Source: CAXBNB01 sp040151475 (GTDB taxonomy: Bacteria; Bacteroidota; Bacteroidia; Cytophagales; Cyclobacteriaceae). From it: 64,000 nucleotides of DNA. Below, piece after piece: positions 24,036-33,584 of this stretch. The notes under the pieces are model-generated. The model worked only from the letters and a program-made list of their open reading frames with translations, had not been told where the DNA came from and did not search any database. The first letter of the stretch is position 1. Every line of letters begins with the position of its first letter. The stretch covers positions 124,001 through 188,000 of the forward strand of contig NZ_JBDKWG010000139.1 of NCBI RefSeq assembly GCF_040151475.1, written 5' to 3'. A program made the translations under genes and the position numbers.

Positions 24036-25493
24036 ATGAATTTAGTTAAAACCGTTGTTGTAGCATTGATAGCTGGAAGTGTCGGAGTGTTTGGTGCGTT
24101 GAGCTATGTAGATAGAAATATGGAATTGAACCAATCTAAAGAGGTTCATCAAGTGCTTTATGAAGGCAATTCTGTAGATATGGGAATTCCATCAAAGGTT
24201 AACAATACGGTGCAAAGAAAGATTGACCCCAGTGTCGAGGGAGGATTTGTAGAAGCTTCAAAACTGAGTACTCCATCAGTGGTTTTTATCAAAAACGTGA
24301 GCAATGTGAGGTATAGCTCAGGGCACTGGATGGATTGGTTTTTCGAGCCAAGAACCTCACAGCAGGTAAGCACCGGTTCGGGGGTTTTTTATTCCAAAGA
24401 TGGATACATCATTACCAACAACCATGTGATAGAAGATGCTGATGAAATTGAAGTGATCCACAACAAGCGAACTTATAATGCTGAGTTGATTGGTACCGAT
24501 CCATCCACGGATTTGGCTGTGATCAAGCTTGAGGGCAATGATTTCCCTTTAATTAACCTGGGTAGTTCAGAAGGTGTGCAGGTTGGAGAATGGGTTTTGG
24601 CAGTTGGAAATCCTTTCAACCTGACTTCCACGGTTACGGCCGGTATCGTTTCGGCTAAAGGAAGGAACATCAACATCCTCAGAGATAAATTTCCAATAGA
24701 ATCTTTCATACAAACAGATGCGGCTATTAATCCTGGAAATAGTGGAGGGGCACTGGTCAATGTCAAAGGGGAATTGATTGGAATAAATACCGCAATACTG
24801 TCAAGAACCGGGTCTTATGCCGGCTATGGTTTTGCAATCCCAGTTGATATAGTAAAAAAAGTGGCATCAGATTTAATCAATTATGGTGAGGTTCAAAAGG
24901 TGTTTTTGGGAGCGGAGTATATTGATATAGATAGCAAAATTGCTCAGGAACTAGAGGTTGAAGGGTTGAATGGGGTGATCATTACTCATGTACAGGATAA
25001 TTGGGCTTCTGATAAAGCAGGATTGAAAAAAGGGGATATTATTTTGGCTATCAATGATAAAGTGATAGAAGGGAAAAGTGATTTGGAAGAAAGATTAGGC
25101 TATTTGTACCCGGGCGATGAAATGGTTCTTAAAATTAAAAGGGGTGACAAGGCTATGGTTAAGAATGTGATCTTAACCAATAGAGAAGGTACCACTGAAG
25201 TGATCAAAAAAGTGATTTATAAGTCTGAATCGTTAAAAGTCACCTTTGAAAAGGTGTCTAAAGTAGAGCAAAATTTATTGGGTATTGAAGGAGGGGTGAA
25301 GGTCGTAGAAATTGGTGCTGGTTTCTTCAGCAAGTTGGATATTCCCCAATCATTCATCATTACTGAAATTAACAATACACCGATAGAGTCACCTGAAAAA
25401 TTGGAAGATATACTGGTAAAGATCAGAGGCAGGGTAATTATTTCCGGTATCAACAGTAGAGGGAAGAAAGTGTATTACCCTTATATGTTTTAG
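24036..25493 (+). CDS. HtrA/DegP-type trypsin-like serine protease with PDZ domain
   Basis: Start chosen at ATG 24036 (MNLVKTVVVALIAGSVGVFG), giving an N-terminal membrane anchor; the in-frame TTG 17 codons upstream would bury it. The protease domain has the catalytic triad His in IITNNHVIEDAD (about residue 129), Asp in STDLAVIKLE (about 160) and Ser in NPGNSGGALVN (about 235). A PDZ domain follows around 300-390 (ADKAGLKKGDIILAINDKVI), and there is a second, weaker PDZ-like region with GIEGGVKVVEIGAGFFSKLD at the C-terminus. It acts in envelope protein quality control in the periplasm. The gene is monocistronic, with an inverted-repeat element after it. Confidence 0.95.
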   Translation: MNLVKTVVVALIAGSVGVFGALSYVDRNMELNQSKEVHQVLYEGNSVDMGIPSKVNNTVQRKIDPSVEGGFVEASKLSTPSVVFIKNVSNVRYSSGHWMDWFFEPRTSQQVSTGSGVFYSKDGYIITNNHVIEDADEIEVIHNKRTYNAELIGTDPSTDLAVIKLEGNDFPLINLGSSEGVQVGEWVLAVGNPFNLTSTVTAGIVSAKGRNINILRDKFPIESFIQTDAAINPGNSGGALVNVKGELIGINTAILSRTGSYAGYGFAIPVDIVKKVASDLINYGEVQKVFLGAEYIDIDSKIAQELEVEGLNGVIITHVQDNWASDKAGLKKGDIILAINDKVIEGKSDLEERLGYLYPGDEMVLKIKRGDKAMVKNVILTNREGTTEVIKKVIYKSESLKVTFEKVSKVEQNLLGIEGGVKVVEIGAGFFSKLDIPQSFIITEINNTPIESPEKLEDILVKIRGRVIISGINSRGKKVYYPYMF

Positions 25494-25522
25494 GAATTAG
25501 CTTGGCTAGTCCGTTAAAAACG

Positions 25523-25700
25523 AAAAGAGGCTGTTTCAAAAGTTAAATAATTCCCATATTCCTGACTGTCGTCAGACAGGTATTCTGGAATCAGTCCTAG
25601 AAACAGCTATTGCTGCGTTTCCAAAGGGATACCGGAACAACTTGCCTAACGGCAGTCAGGAGTCCGGCAACTGCTTAACCCTTTTGAAACAGCTTCTTTT
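25523..25700. repeat. Inverted-repeat element, ends GAGGCTGTTTCAAAAG
   Basis: The left end AAAAGAGGCTGTTTCAAAAG (25523-25542) is repeated in inverted form at the right as CTTTTGAAACAGCTTCTTTT (25681-25700), with one mismatch. Inside are nested palindromes: CCTGACTGTCGTCAGACAGG near the left, its partner ACGGCAGTCAGG near the right, and AAACAGC-TATT-GCTGCGTTT in the middle. It has no coding capacity. It sits between the convergent HtrA and dnaA genes and may terminate both. Confidence 0.75.
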
Positions 25701-25725
25701 TGTTTTCTTAAAATTTGATTGAAAA

Positions 25726-27141
25726 TCAAATAGCTTTCATACTGAATTTTTTCTTCAGTTCATTTACTGATGACCTGAATCTTGCATCTGTATCAAGCAT
25801 ATCACTTACAGATTGTAATGCATGTATAACAGTACTGTGATCTCTTCCTCCAAAGTGGCTTCCAATACTTTTCAATGAGTGATTGGTGTAGTCTTTGGTA
25901 AAATACATAGCCAATTGCCTCGCAATCACAATTTCCTTCTTTCTTGTTTTGGCTTTCAATTCGTCTGTGGGTACGTTGAAATATTCAGAGACTGTTTTTT
26001 GTATGTAATCTATCCCGACCTCTGATTCTATATTTTTCACTATTGACTTCAGGGTTTGCTTAGCCAATTCCAAATCAATTGGAGTTTTATTAAGTGATGA
26101 ATGAGCCACAAGTGAAATCAGTACTCCTTCTAATTCCCGAATGTTGGTATCAACACTATAAGCCAAATATTCCAAAACCTTGTCTTCAATTTTCAATCCG
26201 TCATCCTGAAGCTTCTTTTGTATGATGGCAAGCCTGGTTTCAAAGTCAGGTTGTTGCAAATCTGCGGTCAGTCCCCATTTGAATCGGGAAACTAAACGCT
26301 CCTGCAAGCCTTTCAGTTCAGTAGGAGGGCAGTCAGAAGTCATCACTATTTGCTTTCCGTTTTGATGCAGGTGATTGAATATATGGAAAAATATTTCCTG
26401 AGTTTTTACTTTATCTTTAAAGAACTGCACATCGTCAATGATCAGAGTATCAGCATTGAGGTAGAAGTTTGTAAATTCCTGAAGGTTGTTGTTTTTCAAA
26501 GATTCTATAAACTGATTGGCAAACTTTTCAGAAGCCACATATAAAACAAAACTACCAGGCGTGGTTTCTTTAATCTTGTTGCCAATTGCCTGAACCAAAT
26601 GTGTTTTTCCGAGACCAACACCTCCATAAATCATGAGAGGGTTGAATGATGTTACTCCGGGCTTGGTAGCTACCGCATAACCAGCCGACCTGCCCAGCCT
26701 GTTGCAGTCTCCTTCTATATAGGTATCAAATGTATATTCAATATTGAGGTTGGAGTCCTGATAGTGGTTATCTACCTCTGGAAGTGAAAAAGGGCTCTTA
26801 TATGGTTCTCTGGCACCTCCGTAGTTTTGTCCAACTTTAGAATGACTGTTTTTTTGCGCCAAATTGACCGTGTATGGCTTATTGGCATGATTTCCATTGT
26901 CAACAATTACAGAATACTCTAGTTTGCCATTTGGGCCTATGGTAAGTTTAATTGATTCTTTAAGTATATTAACATAATTATCTTCTAACCACTCATAAAA
27001 GAACTGAGTAGGAACCTGTATGGTTAATACACTATTTTCAAATTTTATTGGAATAATGGGCTTAAACCACGTTTTATAGCTTTGTTCAGGAATTTTCCCC
27101 TCAATAAAAGACAAACAGGTATCCCATATTTTGTTATGCAT
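25726..27141 (-). CDS. dnaA: Chromosomal replication initiator protein DnaA
   Basis: A 471-residue protein. Domain I (MHNKIWDTCLSFIEGKIPEQ...) leads to a short linker, then the AAA+ domain with Walker A GGVGLGKTHL (about residue 174) and Walker B LIIDDVQF, and domain IV with the DnaA signature GGRDHSTVIHALQ near the C-terminus. It binds DnaA boxes at oriC and opens the origin. Read from ATG 27141. The 281 bp upstream shows no cluster of TTATCCACA-like boxes, so the origin may be elsewhere. Convergent with the HtrA gene. Confidence 0.97.
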   Translation of the reverse strand: MHNKIWDTCLSFIEGKIPEQSYKTWFKPIIPIKFENSVLTIQVPTQFFYEWLEDNYVNILKESIKLTIGPNGKLEYSVIVDNGNHANKPYTVNLAQKNSHSKVGQNYGGAREPYKSPFSLPEVDNHYQDSNLNIEYTFDTYIEGDCNRLGRSAGYAVATKPGVTSFNPLMIYGGVGLGKTHLVQAIGNKIKETTPGSFVLYVASEKFANQFIESLKNNNLQEFTNFYLNADTLIIDDVQFFKDKVKTQEIFFHIFNHLHQNGKQIVMTSDCPPTELKGLQERLVSRFKWGLTADLQQPDFETRLAIIQKKLQDDGLKIEDKVLEYLAYSVDTNIRELEGVLISLVAHSSLNKTPIDLELAKQTLKSIVKNIESEVGIDYIQKTVSEYFNVPTDELKAKTRKKEIVIARQLAMYFTKDYTNHSLKSIGSHFGGRDHSTVIHALQSVSDMLDTDARFRSSVNELKKKFSMKAI

Positions 27142-27422
27142 TGGAGATTATTAAATTGGTGGTTTAAAATCTTTAACGGATGATTAATTCCATAGCGGAC
27201 ATCAAAATTGTAGAAAAAAAAAGTAAGAAAAAAATCATTTTCGTATTGACTTTTTATAATCCACTAAAAAGGCTTCATAGGTCATTTTTTATTTTAAAAT
27301 TCTTTAAAAAATACAATTTTAAAATTTGAGTCGTATTTTTTTAATACTAATAAAATGAAACCATAGATGGAAGCATATAAAATTTGAAATGGCTATTTTT
27401 ACAAGAAGAGAAGATATAATTT

Positions 27423-30400
27423 ATGCTTAACAAGGAGTTCGGTTTCGATGAGTTTAAAGAGGTTTCTTTTTCCGAATGGAGAAAAAATATTGAGAAAGAT
27501 TTGAAAGACAAACCTATTGGTACTTTGAATTGGCATATTGGAAGCGAAATTGAAATTCCTATCATACATCATAAGAATTCCCGAAGCGAATTGGTAAGCA
27601 AAAATAGCGAGTTGTTGTTTTCCTCACCGACTTGTCTGAATCTTGTTCACCAGGCCAATGATAATAAGTCTATTCTTGATGTGCTGAAAAATGGTGCTGA
27701 TGGAGTAATGTTAACGGCTGACAATAGCTTTTCATTTAATGAAGTTTTGTCTGGTGTATATCCTGATTGTTGTCACCTTAGTTTTAGAACAAGTGATTTA
27801 CCTGAATTTTATAAAAACTATTTTGCATGGTTGCTTCAGCATCAATTTGATCCTACTCTTGTTTCAGGATATTTATTTAGAAATTCTTACTCTCATAGTC
27901 TGAATCATAAGTTAGACATTTATGCTGATTTACTGACATCCAAGGATAAAATCCCGAAGCTTAAGTCATTTGCAATTGAGATTGATGATGCTACCATTTC
28001 CACTAGAATTTCACCAGAAGAAGAACTCGCTCAGTTATGCTCTCAAATGGTCTTGCATGTTGATGGACTGTTGCAGAGGTCTTGTGATATAGAAGATGTT
28101 GTGAGTAATTTGTTTTTTGCTATTACAATAGGAGATAGCTTCTATGTAGAAATTACAAAAATAAAGGCACTAAAATTTTTGGTAGATGTCATTCTAAGTC
28201 AATATGGATACCTGCCGGGCAAAATGGATATTCCTATTCACGTCAATACTAAGCCAAAAGCGGAAGATGATATGATTGGCAATAGTGCCCAGGTAATGGC
28301 TGCAGTCTTGGGAGGAGTGGATTCTGTTTGTGCCAATACTACTGAAACGAATAGAATGCAAAGCCGAGTTGCCAAAAACGTATTGAGCATACTCAAAGAA
28401 GAATCTTATATTACTAAAACCTCAAACCCCATTGAAGGTTCGTATTTTATTGAGGACTTAATTGAAAGAATGGTCAGAGCTGGTTGGGCCTCTTTTTTGA
28501 AAACTCAGAATTCAGTAACATTCCAAAGAGATTTTTCAATAGTCGATTTAGATTCCTTTTCATTCAATCAAAAAAAAGAAACTGTAATTGGTAAACCGTG
28601 GCTATCTCCGGAAGGAATCGCAGTTAAAAAGAAATTTAAAAAAGAAGATTTGGCTGATGCAAGGCATCTTGGTTTTGTTTCAGGTGTCCCTCCTTATGTG
28701 AGAGGGCCTTATAGTACCATGTATGCTTCCCGGCCATGGACAATTCGACAATATGCAGGTTTCTCTACAGCAGAAGAATCTAATGCATTCTATCGAAGGA
28801 ATCTTGCAGGAGGACAGAAGGGGCTATCTGTCGCTTTTGATTTGCCCACTCATAGAGGTTATGATTCGGATCATCCAAGGGTTTTTGGTGATGTGGGAAA
28901 AGCTGGTGTGGCTATTGATTCTGTCTTGGATATGAAAATCCTGTTCGATCAGATTCCACTGGATCAAATGTCTGTGTCTATGACGATGAATGGTGCAGTG
29001 ATACCCATTTTGGCTTTTTATATAGTAGCTGCAGAGGAACAAGGAGTAGATATCAGTAAATTGAACGGGACGATTCAAAATGACATCCTGAAGGAATTTA
29101 TGGTGCGCAATACCTTTATTTATCCACCCAAACCATCCATGAGGATAATATCAGACATCTTTAAATATACCTCTGAAAAGATGCCAAAATTCAATTCTAT
29201 CAGCATTAGCGGCTATCATATGCACGAAGCAGGAGCTACAGCCGATTTGGAACTGGCTTTTACTTTGGCTGACGGATTGGAATATCTGAAAACCGGAACA
29301 GATGCGGGAATAGGAGTAGATGATTTAGCCCCCAGATTGTCTTTTTTCTGGGCCATTGGTATGAATCATTTTATGGAGATAGCTAAAATGCGTGCCGGAC
29401 GTTTGGTTTGGGCGAAAATTGTCAAATCGTTTGATCCTAAGAATCCAAAATCTATGGCTTTGAGGACGCATTGTCAGACGAGTGGATGGAGTTTGACTGC
29501 TCAGGATCCTTATAATAACGTTACCCGAACGACTATCGAAGCAATGGCAGCAATATTGGGAGGTACACAATCTTTGCATACCAACGCACTGGATGAAGCG
29601 ATTGCCTTGCCTACCGATTACTCAGCAAAAATTGCCAGAGACACACAACTTTACCTCAAAGATAAAGCGGATTTGACTAAAATAGTCGATCCCTGGGGTG
29701 GATCATATTATCTGGAATATCTAACTGACCAGTTGGCAAGAAAAGCATGGTCAACAATTGTGGAAATAGAAAAAATGGGTGGTATGGCCAAAGCAATTGA
29801 GTCTGGAATGCCTAAGCTGAAGATTGAGGAAGCAGCTGTGAGAAAGCAGGCAAGAATAGATTCAGGGAGAGAGGTGATCGTTGGAGTGAATAAATACACA
29901 ACAGATGAAGAGACGGAAATTGATCTGTTGGATGTGGATAACACCTCTGTAAAGGAAACTCAATTTGCAAGACTGAATGAATTGAAAACGAGCAGGGATA
30001 ATGAAGCGGTTGAAAGTGCGTTGAATGCTCTTACCAATTGTGCTGAAAGTGGAGAAGGTAATTTATTAGAACTTGCTGTTGTGGCAGCAAGAAACAGAGC
30101 CACTTTAGGTGAAATTTCAATGGCTATGGAAAAAATATTTGGACGTCATTCTCCAATAATTAATTCCGTGAGTGGTGTTTATTCTTCTGAAACAAGTAAA
30201 AGTGAAGAGTCAATGGAAATACAGGAACTGGTAAAAAAAATAGAAGCTTTGGATGGCAGGCGTCCGAGGATTTTGGTTGCTAAAATGGGGCAGGATGGTC
30301 ATGACAGAGGAGCAAAAATAGTGGCGACCAGTTTTGCTGATTTGGGTTTTGATGTGGATATAGGGCCACTATTTCAAACTCCGAAAGAAGTAGCTGTGCA

Positions 30401-30659
30401 GGCTGCTGAAAATGATGTTCACATTATTGGTATATCCAGTCTGGCTGCCGGACATAAAACATTGATTCCTCAAATGATGGAAGAACTGCATAAAATTGGA
30501 GCTGAGGATATAATGGTTATTGTTGGAGGGGTAATCCCTCCTAAAGATTTTGACTTTTTATATAAAAATGGTGTATCAGGTATATTTGGTCCGGGTACCC
30601 GAATTGCTGATGCAGCTAAAGATATACTTACCAAAATGGTTGAAAAATTAGAAGGCTAA
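27423..30659 (+). CDS. Methylmalonyl-CoA mutase, small-large subunit fusion
   Basis: A 1078-residue single frame. Residues about 1-390 resemble the catalytic-barrel half of the small subunit MutA (GSYFIEDLIERMVRAGWASF) but lack its cobalamin-like domain. Residues about 390-1078 form a complete large subunit MutB: RPWTIRQYAGFSTAEESNAF with the substrate tyrosine, WGGSYYLEYLTDQLARKAW, and a C-terminal B12 domain from about 943 with the axial histidine in GQDGHDRGAK. It isomerises (R)-methylmalonyl-CoA to succinyl-CoA. No GTPase domain is present, so it is not IcmF. In many Bacteroidota mutA and mutB are separate genes. Convergent with batA, 11 bases apart. Confidence 0.93.
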   Translation: MLNKEFGFDEFKEVSFSEWRKNIEKDLKDKPIGTLNWHIGSEIEIPIIHHKNSRSELVSKNSELLFSSPTCLNLVHQANDNKSILDVLKNGADGVMLTADNSFSFNEVLSGVYPDCCHLSFRTSDLPEFYKNYFAWLLQHQFDPTLVSGYLFRNSYSHSLNHKLDIYADLLTSKDKIPKLKSFAIEIDDATISTRISPEEELAQLCSQMVLHVDGLLQRSCDIEDVVSNLFFAITIGDSFYVEITKIKALKFLVDVILSQYGYLPGKMDIPIHVNTKPKAEDDMIGNSAQVMAAVLGGVDSVCANTTETNRMQSRVAKNVLSILKEESYITKTSNPIEGSYFIEDLIERMVRAGWASFLKTQNSVTFQRDFSIVDLDSFSFNQKKETVIGKPWLSPEGIAVKKKFKKEDLADARHLGFVSGVPPYVRGPYSTMYASRPWTIRQYAGFSTAEESNAFYRRNLAGGQKGLSVAFDLPTHRGYDSDHPRVFGDVGKAGVAIDSVLDMKILFDQIPLDQMSVSMTMNGAVIPILAFYIVAAEEQGVDISKLNGTIQNDILKEFMVRNTFIYPPKPSMRIISDIFKYTSEKMPKFNSISISGYHMHEAGATADLELAFTLADGLEYLKTGTDAGIGVDDLAPRLSFFWAIGMNHFMEIAKMRAGRLVWAKIVKSFDPKNPKSMALRTHCQTSGWSLTAQDPYNNVTRTTIEAMAAILGGTQSLHTNALDEAIALPTDYSAKIARDTQLYLKDKADLTKIVDPWGGSYYLEYLTDQLARKAWSTIVEIEKMGGMAKAIESGMPKLKIEEAAVRKQARIDSGREVIVGVNKYTTDEETEIDLLDVDNTSVKETQFARLNELKTSRDNEAVESALNALTNCAESGEGNLLELAVVAARNRATLGEISMAMEKIFGRHSPIINSVSGVYSSETSKSEESMEIQELVKKIEALDGRRPRILVAKMGQDGHDRGAKIVATSFADLGFDVDIGPLFQTPKEVAVQAAENDVHIIGISSLAAGHKTLIPQMMEELHKIGAEDIMVIVGGVIPPKDFDFLYKNGVSGIFGPGTRIADAAKDILTKMVEKLEG

Positions 30660-30670
30660 AGTCAGTGTAT

Positions 30671-31723
30671 TTAATCCAGTAGGATGTTACTGATAAAAGT
30701 GGATTTTAAAAACAACCAAAAAAGAAGCAAGACTATAGCCCATTTCAAATAAACAGGATAAAAATCAGTAGTGTCTTTAAACCTGTTTTCTTTGATTTCA
30801 GCTTTTTCATATTTATCAATCAATGCAAACACGCTTTCCAGAGCACTGTTGTCAGATACCCTATAAAATTCTCCTTCACCAATTTCAGCGATCTTTCTCA
30901 GTGTAGTTTCATTGAGTGTGTTTTCAATATATCTTGGACGGCCAAAAAAGTCTTTACCATAGGGTACTCGTCCCTCTTTTCCTATGGCGATAGTGTAAAT
31001 TTTGATATTATAGGCATTCGCCAGTTCGGCAGCAGTTATTGGATCTATATTGCCGGCAGTATTGTCTCCATCGCTTATCAGTATCAATACTTTAGATTTG
31101 GATTCCGATTCTCTCATCCTGTTTGTACCCACAGCCAGTGCACTTCCAATAGCCGTACCGCCTTTTTCTATCAGATCGAATGAGATGTCGTCAATGTAGG
31201 TGTTCAATAAATCATAATCCGTTGTGAGGGGAGACCTTGAATAGGCTTCTCCCGAAAAGACCACTAAGCCGATCCGATCCTGAAACCTGCCACTGATAAA
31301 TTTTCTAGCTACGTCTTTAGCCGCTTCCAGTCTGTTTGGTCTGAAATCTTCAATCTTCATGGACTCAGATATGTCTATGACCATCATAATATCAATCCCC
31401 TCTGTCCACTGTTCTACTTTCTCATTGGTCTTTTGTGGCCTGGCCAGAGCTACTATTACCAATAGAATAACCAATGAAATGATAATTCTGGGAATAAACC
31501 TTAGCAATGAATATGCACTCCACTTGATGTCTTTACTCGACAGGGCTATAAATAATTTTTGTTTTGACTTAATGTAAAACAGCCACCGAAGTAAAAAAAC
31601 GATTGGAATAGCAAAAATCAGGTAGAAAAAAATCTCGTTTTCCCATTGAAAATTTTGCAGGGTTACTGGTTTGAACCATTTCAACGATACCCAGTTGTCC
31701 ACATTGCCAAGTTGCTCACCCAT
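30671..31723 (-). CDS. VWA-domain membrane protein (BatA-type)
   Basis: 350 residues. Two N-terminal membrane helices (about 32-50 and 75-95), then a von Willebrand A domain whose metal site is intact: DISES in MMVIDISESM, the threonine in GGTAIGSALA, and SDGD in LILISDGDNTAG. A last helix (AIVLLLFWLFL) anchors the C-terminus. This is the BatA family, linked to stress tolerance and MoxR chaperones. It is the last of three overlapping minus-strand genes (8-base overlap with its upstream neighbour). BatB, BatC and BatD do not follow; the next gene is the convergent mutase. Confidence 0.92.
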   Translation of the reverse strand: MGEQLGNVDNWVSLKWFKPVTLQNFQWENEIFFYLIFAIPIVFLLRWLFYIKSKQKLFIALSSKDIKWSAYSLLRFIPRIIISLVILLVIVALARPQKTNEKVEQWTEGIDIMMVIDISESMKIEDFRPNRLEAAKDVARKFISGRFQDRIGLVVFSGEAYSRSPLTTDYDLLNTYIDDISFDLIEKGGTAIGSALAVGTNRMRESESKSKVLILISDGDNTAGNIDPITAAELANAYNIKIYTIAIGKEGRVPYGKDFFGRPRYIENTLNETTLRKIAEIGEGEFYRVSDNSALESVFALIDKYEKAEIKENRFKDTTDFYPVYLKWAIVLLLFWLFLKSTFISNILLD

Positions 31724-32606
31724 TTGTCACCTCCTTAATTCTAAGTTTATACCTTTCCAGTGTGAAATCTTCCAAAGTTTCAAAATTCTTATGGATTTGT
31801 TCATCATCAAACTGACCATAAATCGACCGGTCAATATTCCTCAACACGTCTTTCAACGTTTGATCGTATCCGGAATTTAAAATTTCTCTTGTTGTATATT
31901 TTGTGAATGGTTTGTCTTCTAATTTCTCCATGTATTTTTTCCATACAATCAGAACTTCTTCCAGCAGACCTGTATTGTGGTCTTTCTTCACCCGGCCAAT
32001 GCCTTTTTCAAATGATCTGGAAAATTTTTCATATTCTTTTCGCAATCGGTATAGTCTGATTTTTCTCTTGATGGTTTTTCCAAAAGAAAAATAACCGATG
32101 ATCATTAATACTACAAAAATTCCTATTCCAATCCCTAGATATGGGTAATTGAATGCCAAGGGTACTTTATGAAAAGCTGTATTTTCTTTGAATACCAAAG
32201 AGTCAGGGACTTGCGTAACCATTTCTACAAGAAAAATGGAATCTTTTGCTGGTAGCACGGGAATGCTGTCCTTACCATGCAACATAAATACGGGAAGTTG
32301 CAGGTACTGAACTTTGTCTATTTCGAATGACGACAAGGAATAGATTACACTGTCATACGAATAGGTACTGTCTTCTCTTGTTGGAAAATATCTTTTGGAA
32401 TAAAACTCAAAAGGGGCATAGTTGTAAGAAGAATCCGGAAATATTACTTCCGAATTTTTCGGATATTGAATGGATAAAGAATATTCAGATTCTTCACCGA
32501 TCTTCATACTATCAGCAAGGAAATAACCTCTTGGAGTAATTTCCTGAGCTGAACTGATAAAATAAAATAATAGGAATGAAATACTTAAAAATGATTTTTT
32601 ACCCAC
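31716..32606 (-). CDS. Membrane protein of the batA/DUF58 operon
   Basis: 296 residues. A signal peptide (MGKKSFLSISFLLFYFISSA) is followed by a periplasmic beta-rich region, one membrane helix at about 150-170 (YLGIGIGIFVVLMIIGYF) and a cytoplasmic helical domain with a Lys/Glu-rich stretch (KKYMEKLEDKPFTKYTTREI). This matches the small unnamed protein usually found between DUF58 and BatA genes in Bacteroidota; relation to BatD is uncertain. It overlaps both neighbours by 8 bases, so the three are translationally coupled. Confidence 0.8.
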   Translation of the reverse strand: MGKKSFLSISFLLFYFISSAQEITPRGYFLADSMKIGEESEYSLSIQYPKNSEVIFPDSSYNYAPFEFYSKRYFPTREDSTYSYDSVIYSLSSFEIDKVQYLQLPVFMLHGKDSIPVLPAKDSIFLVEMVTQVPDSLVFKENTAFHKVPLAFNYPYLGIGIGIFVVLMIIGYFSFGKTIKRKIRLYRLRKEYEKFSRSFEKGIGRVKKDHNTGLLEEVLIVWKKYMEKLEDKPFTKYTTREILNSGYDQTLKDVLRNIDRSIYGQFDDEQIHKNFETLEDFTLERYKLRIKEVTNG

Positions 32607-33477
32607 TTTTCCTCGATTTGTTTCTCACTTTAAATAATCTAATCAATTTGGAGACATAGTCTTCGTCTGTCCTCACATGCAAATAATTGGCACCATTTTT
32701 CAGGCAAAATTTCTTCAACTCGTCCTTATTGTCTTTGTAGGTACGGTCAACCATTTTTCTAAAAGCCGGAGAAGATGTATTCATCCAAAGCGTTTTGTTC
32801 GACTCTTTGTCTTCTAATGGGATAATGCCTAATTTGGGGAATGTAGTTTCACGAACATCCGAAATGTGAATGACCACCAAATCATGCAGTTTGGCCAGGG
32901 CTTTCATATCATGTTGGTAATCCTCATCTATAAAATCCGATACTACTATGATTATACTTTTTCGTTTTAGCAGGTTTAGGGTGTAGCGGAAAGCCATAGA
33001 AAGGTTGGTCCCCGTGGAGGAAGGAACAAGGCTAAAGATGTTAGAAACTATTTGGTAAGACTGTTTAATGCCTTTTCCCGGTTTTATATATTTTTCTTTC
33101 TCATCCGAAAAACAAATCAATCCGGACTGACTGCCTTCTTTTATAGCCGACATGGCCAGTAGCGCACAAATTTCTTTACCAATATCAATTTTCTGACTTC
33201 CCTTAGCACCTATTTCCTGAGAGGCACTCACATCTAAGATAAAAAACACATTTTGTTCTTTCTCTTCCTTAAAAGTCTTAACGAACGTTCCATGTCCCTT
33301 AGCGGTCACGTTCCAGTCGATTGCCCTTACGTCATCACCGTATTGATACCCTCGTACATCGTCAAACTCTAAGCCCGATCCTTTAAAAATAGAATGGTAA
33401 TCTCCCTGCATTTGAGAATTCAATGCTTTGCGGATGCGTATTTCGTATTTTCTAAGTTTTTTGAGAATCTCCTTCAT
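32599..33477 (-). CDS. DUF58 domain protein
   Basis: A 292-residue cytoplasmic protein with the DUF58 hallmark YGDDVRAIDWNVTAKG at about residue 45 and a following VWA-like fold, including VFFILDVSASQEIGAKGSQK and IIIVVSDFIDEDYQ. It is usually encoded between MoxR and BatA genes; here the upstream neighbour is on the other strand, so no moxR gene is adjacent. First gene of the three-gene operon 33477-30671. Chaperone-linked maturation is an inference from the family. Confidence 0.92.
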   Translation of the reverse strand: MKEILKKLRKYEIRIRKALNSQMQGDYHSIFKGSGLEFDDVRGYQYGDDVRAIDWNVTAKGHGTFVKTFKEEKEQNVFFILDVSASQEIGAKGSQKIDIGKEICALLAMSAIKEGSQSGLICFSDEKEKYIKPGKGIKQSYQIVSNIFSLVPSSTGTNLSMAFRYTLNLLKRKSIIIVVSDFIDEDYQHDMKALAKLHDLVVIHISDVRETTFPKLGIIPLEDKESNKTLWMNTSSPAFRKMVDRTYKDNKDELKKFCLKNGANYLHVRTDEDYVSKLIRLFKVRNKSRKSG

Positions 33478-33584
33478 TCCACCTAATTTTGAGGTACATT
33501 GATCCGTTGGTAATTTATGCCAATTATGCTACCCCTTTTTATTTTGGGGCTTAAAATTAATTCATTCTTAAGCAATTTTCATTT

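Noticed and set aside
27142..27422. Possible oriC next to dnaA
   Set aside because: The region is AT-rich but shows no cluster of TTATCCACA-like DnaA boxes and no GATC-type features; dnaA is often away from the origin in this phylum.
27142..27422. Cobalamin riboswitch before the mutase
   Set aside because: No B12-box-like sequence and the leader is too short and AT-rich for the usual structure.
27423..30659. IcmF-type fused isobutyryl-CoA mutase
   Set aside because: IcmF carries a cobalamin domain then a GTPase at the N-terminus; here the N-terminal part has no Walker A GTPase motif and the cobalamin domain is C-terminal.
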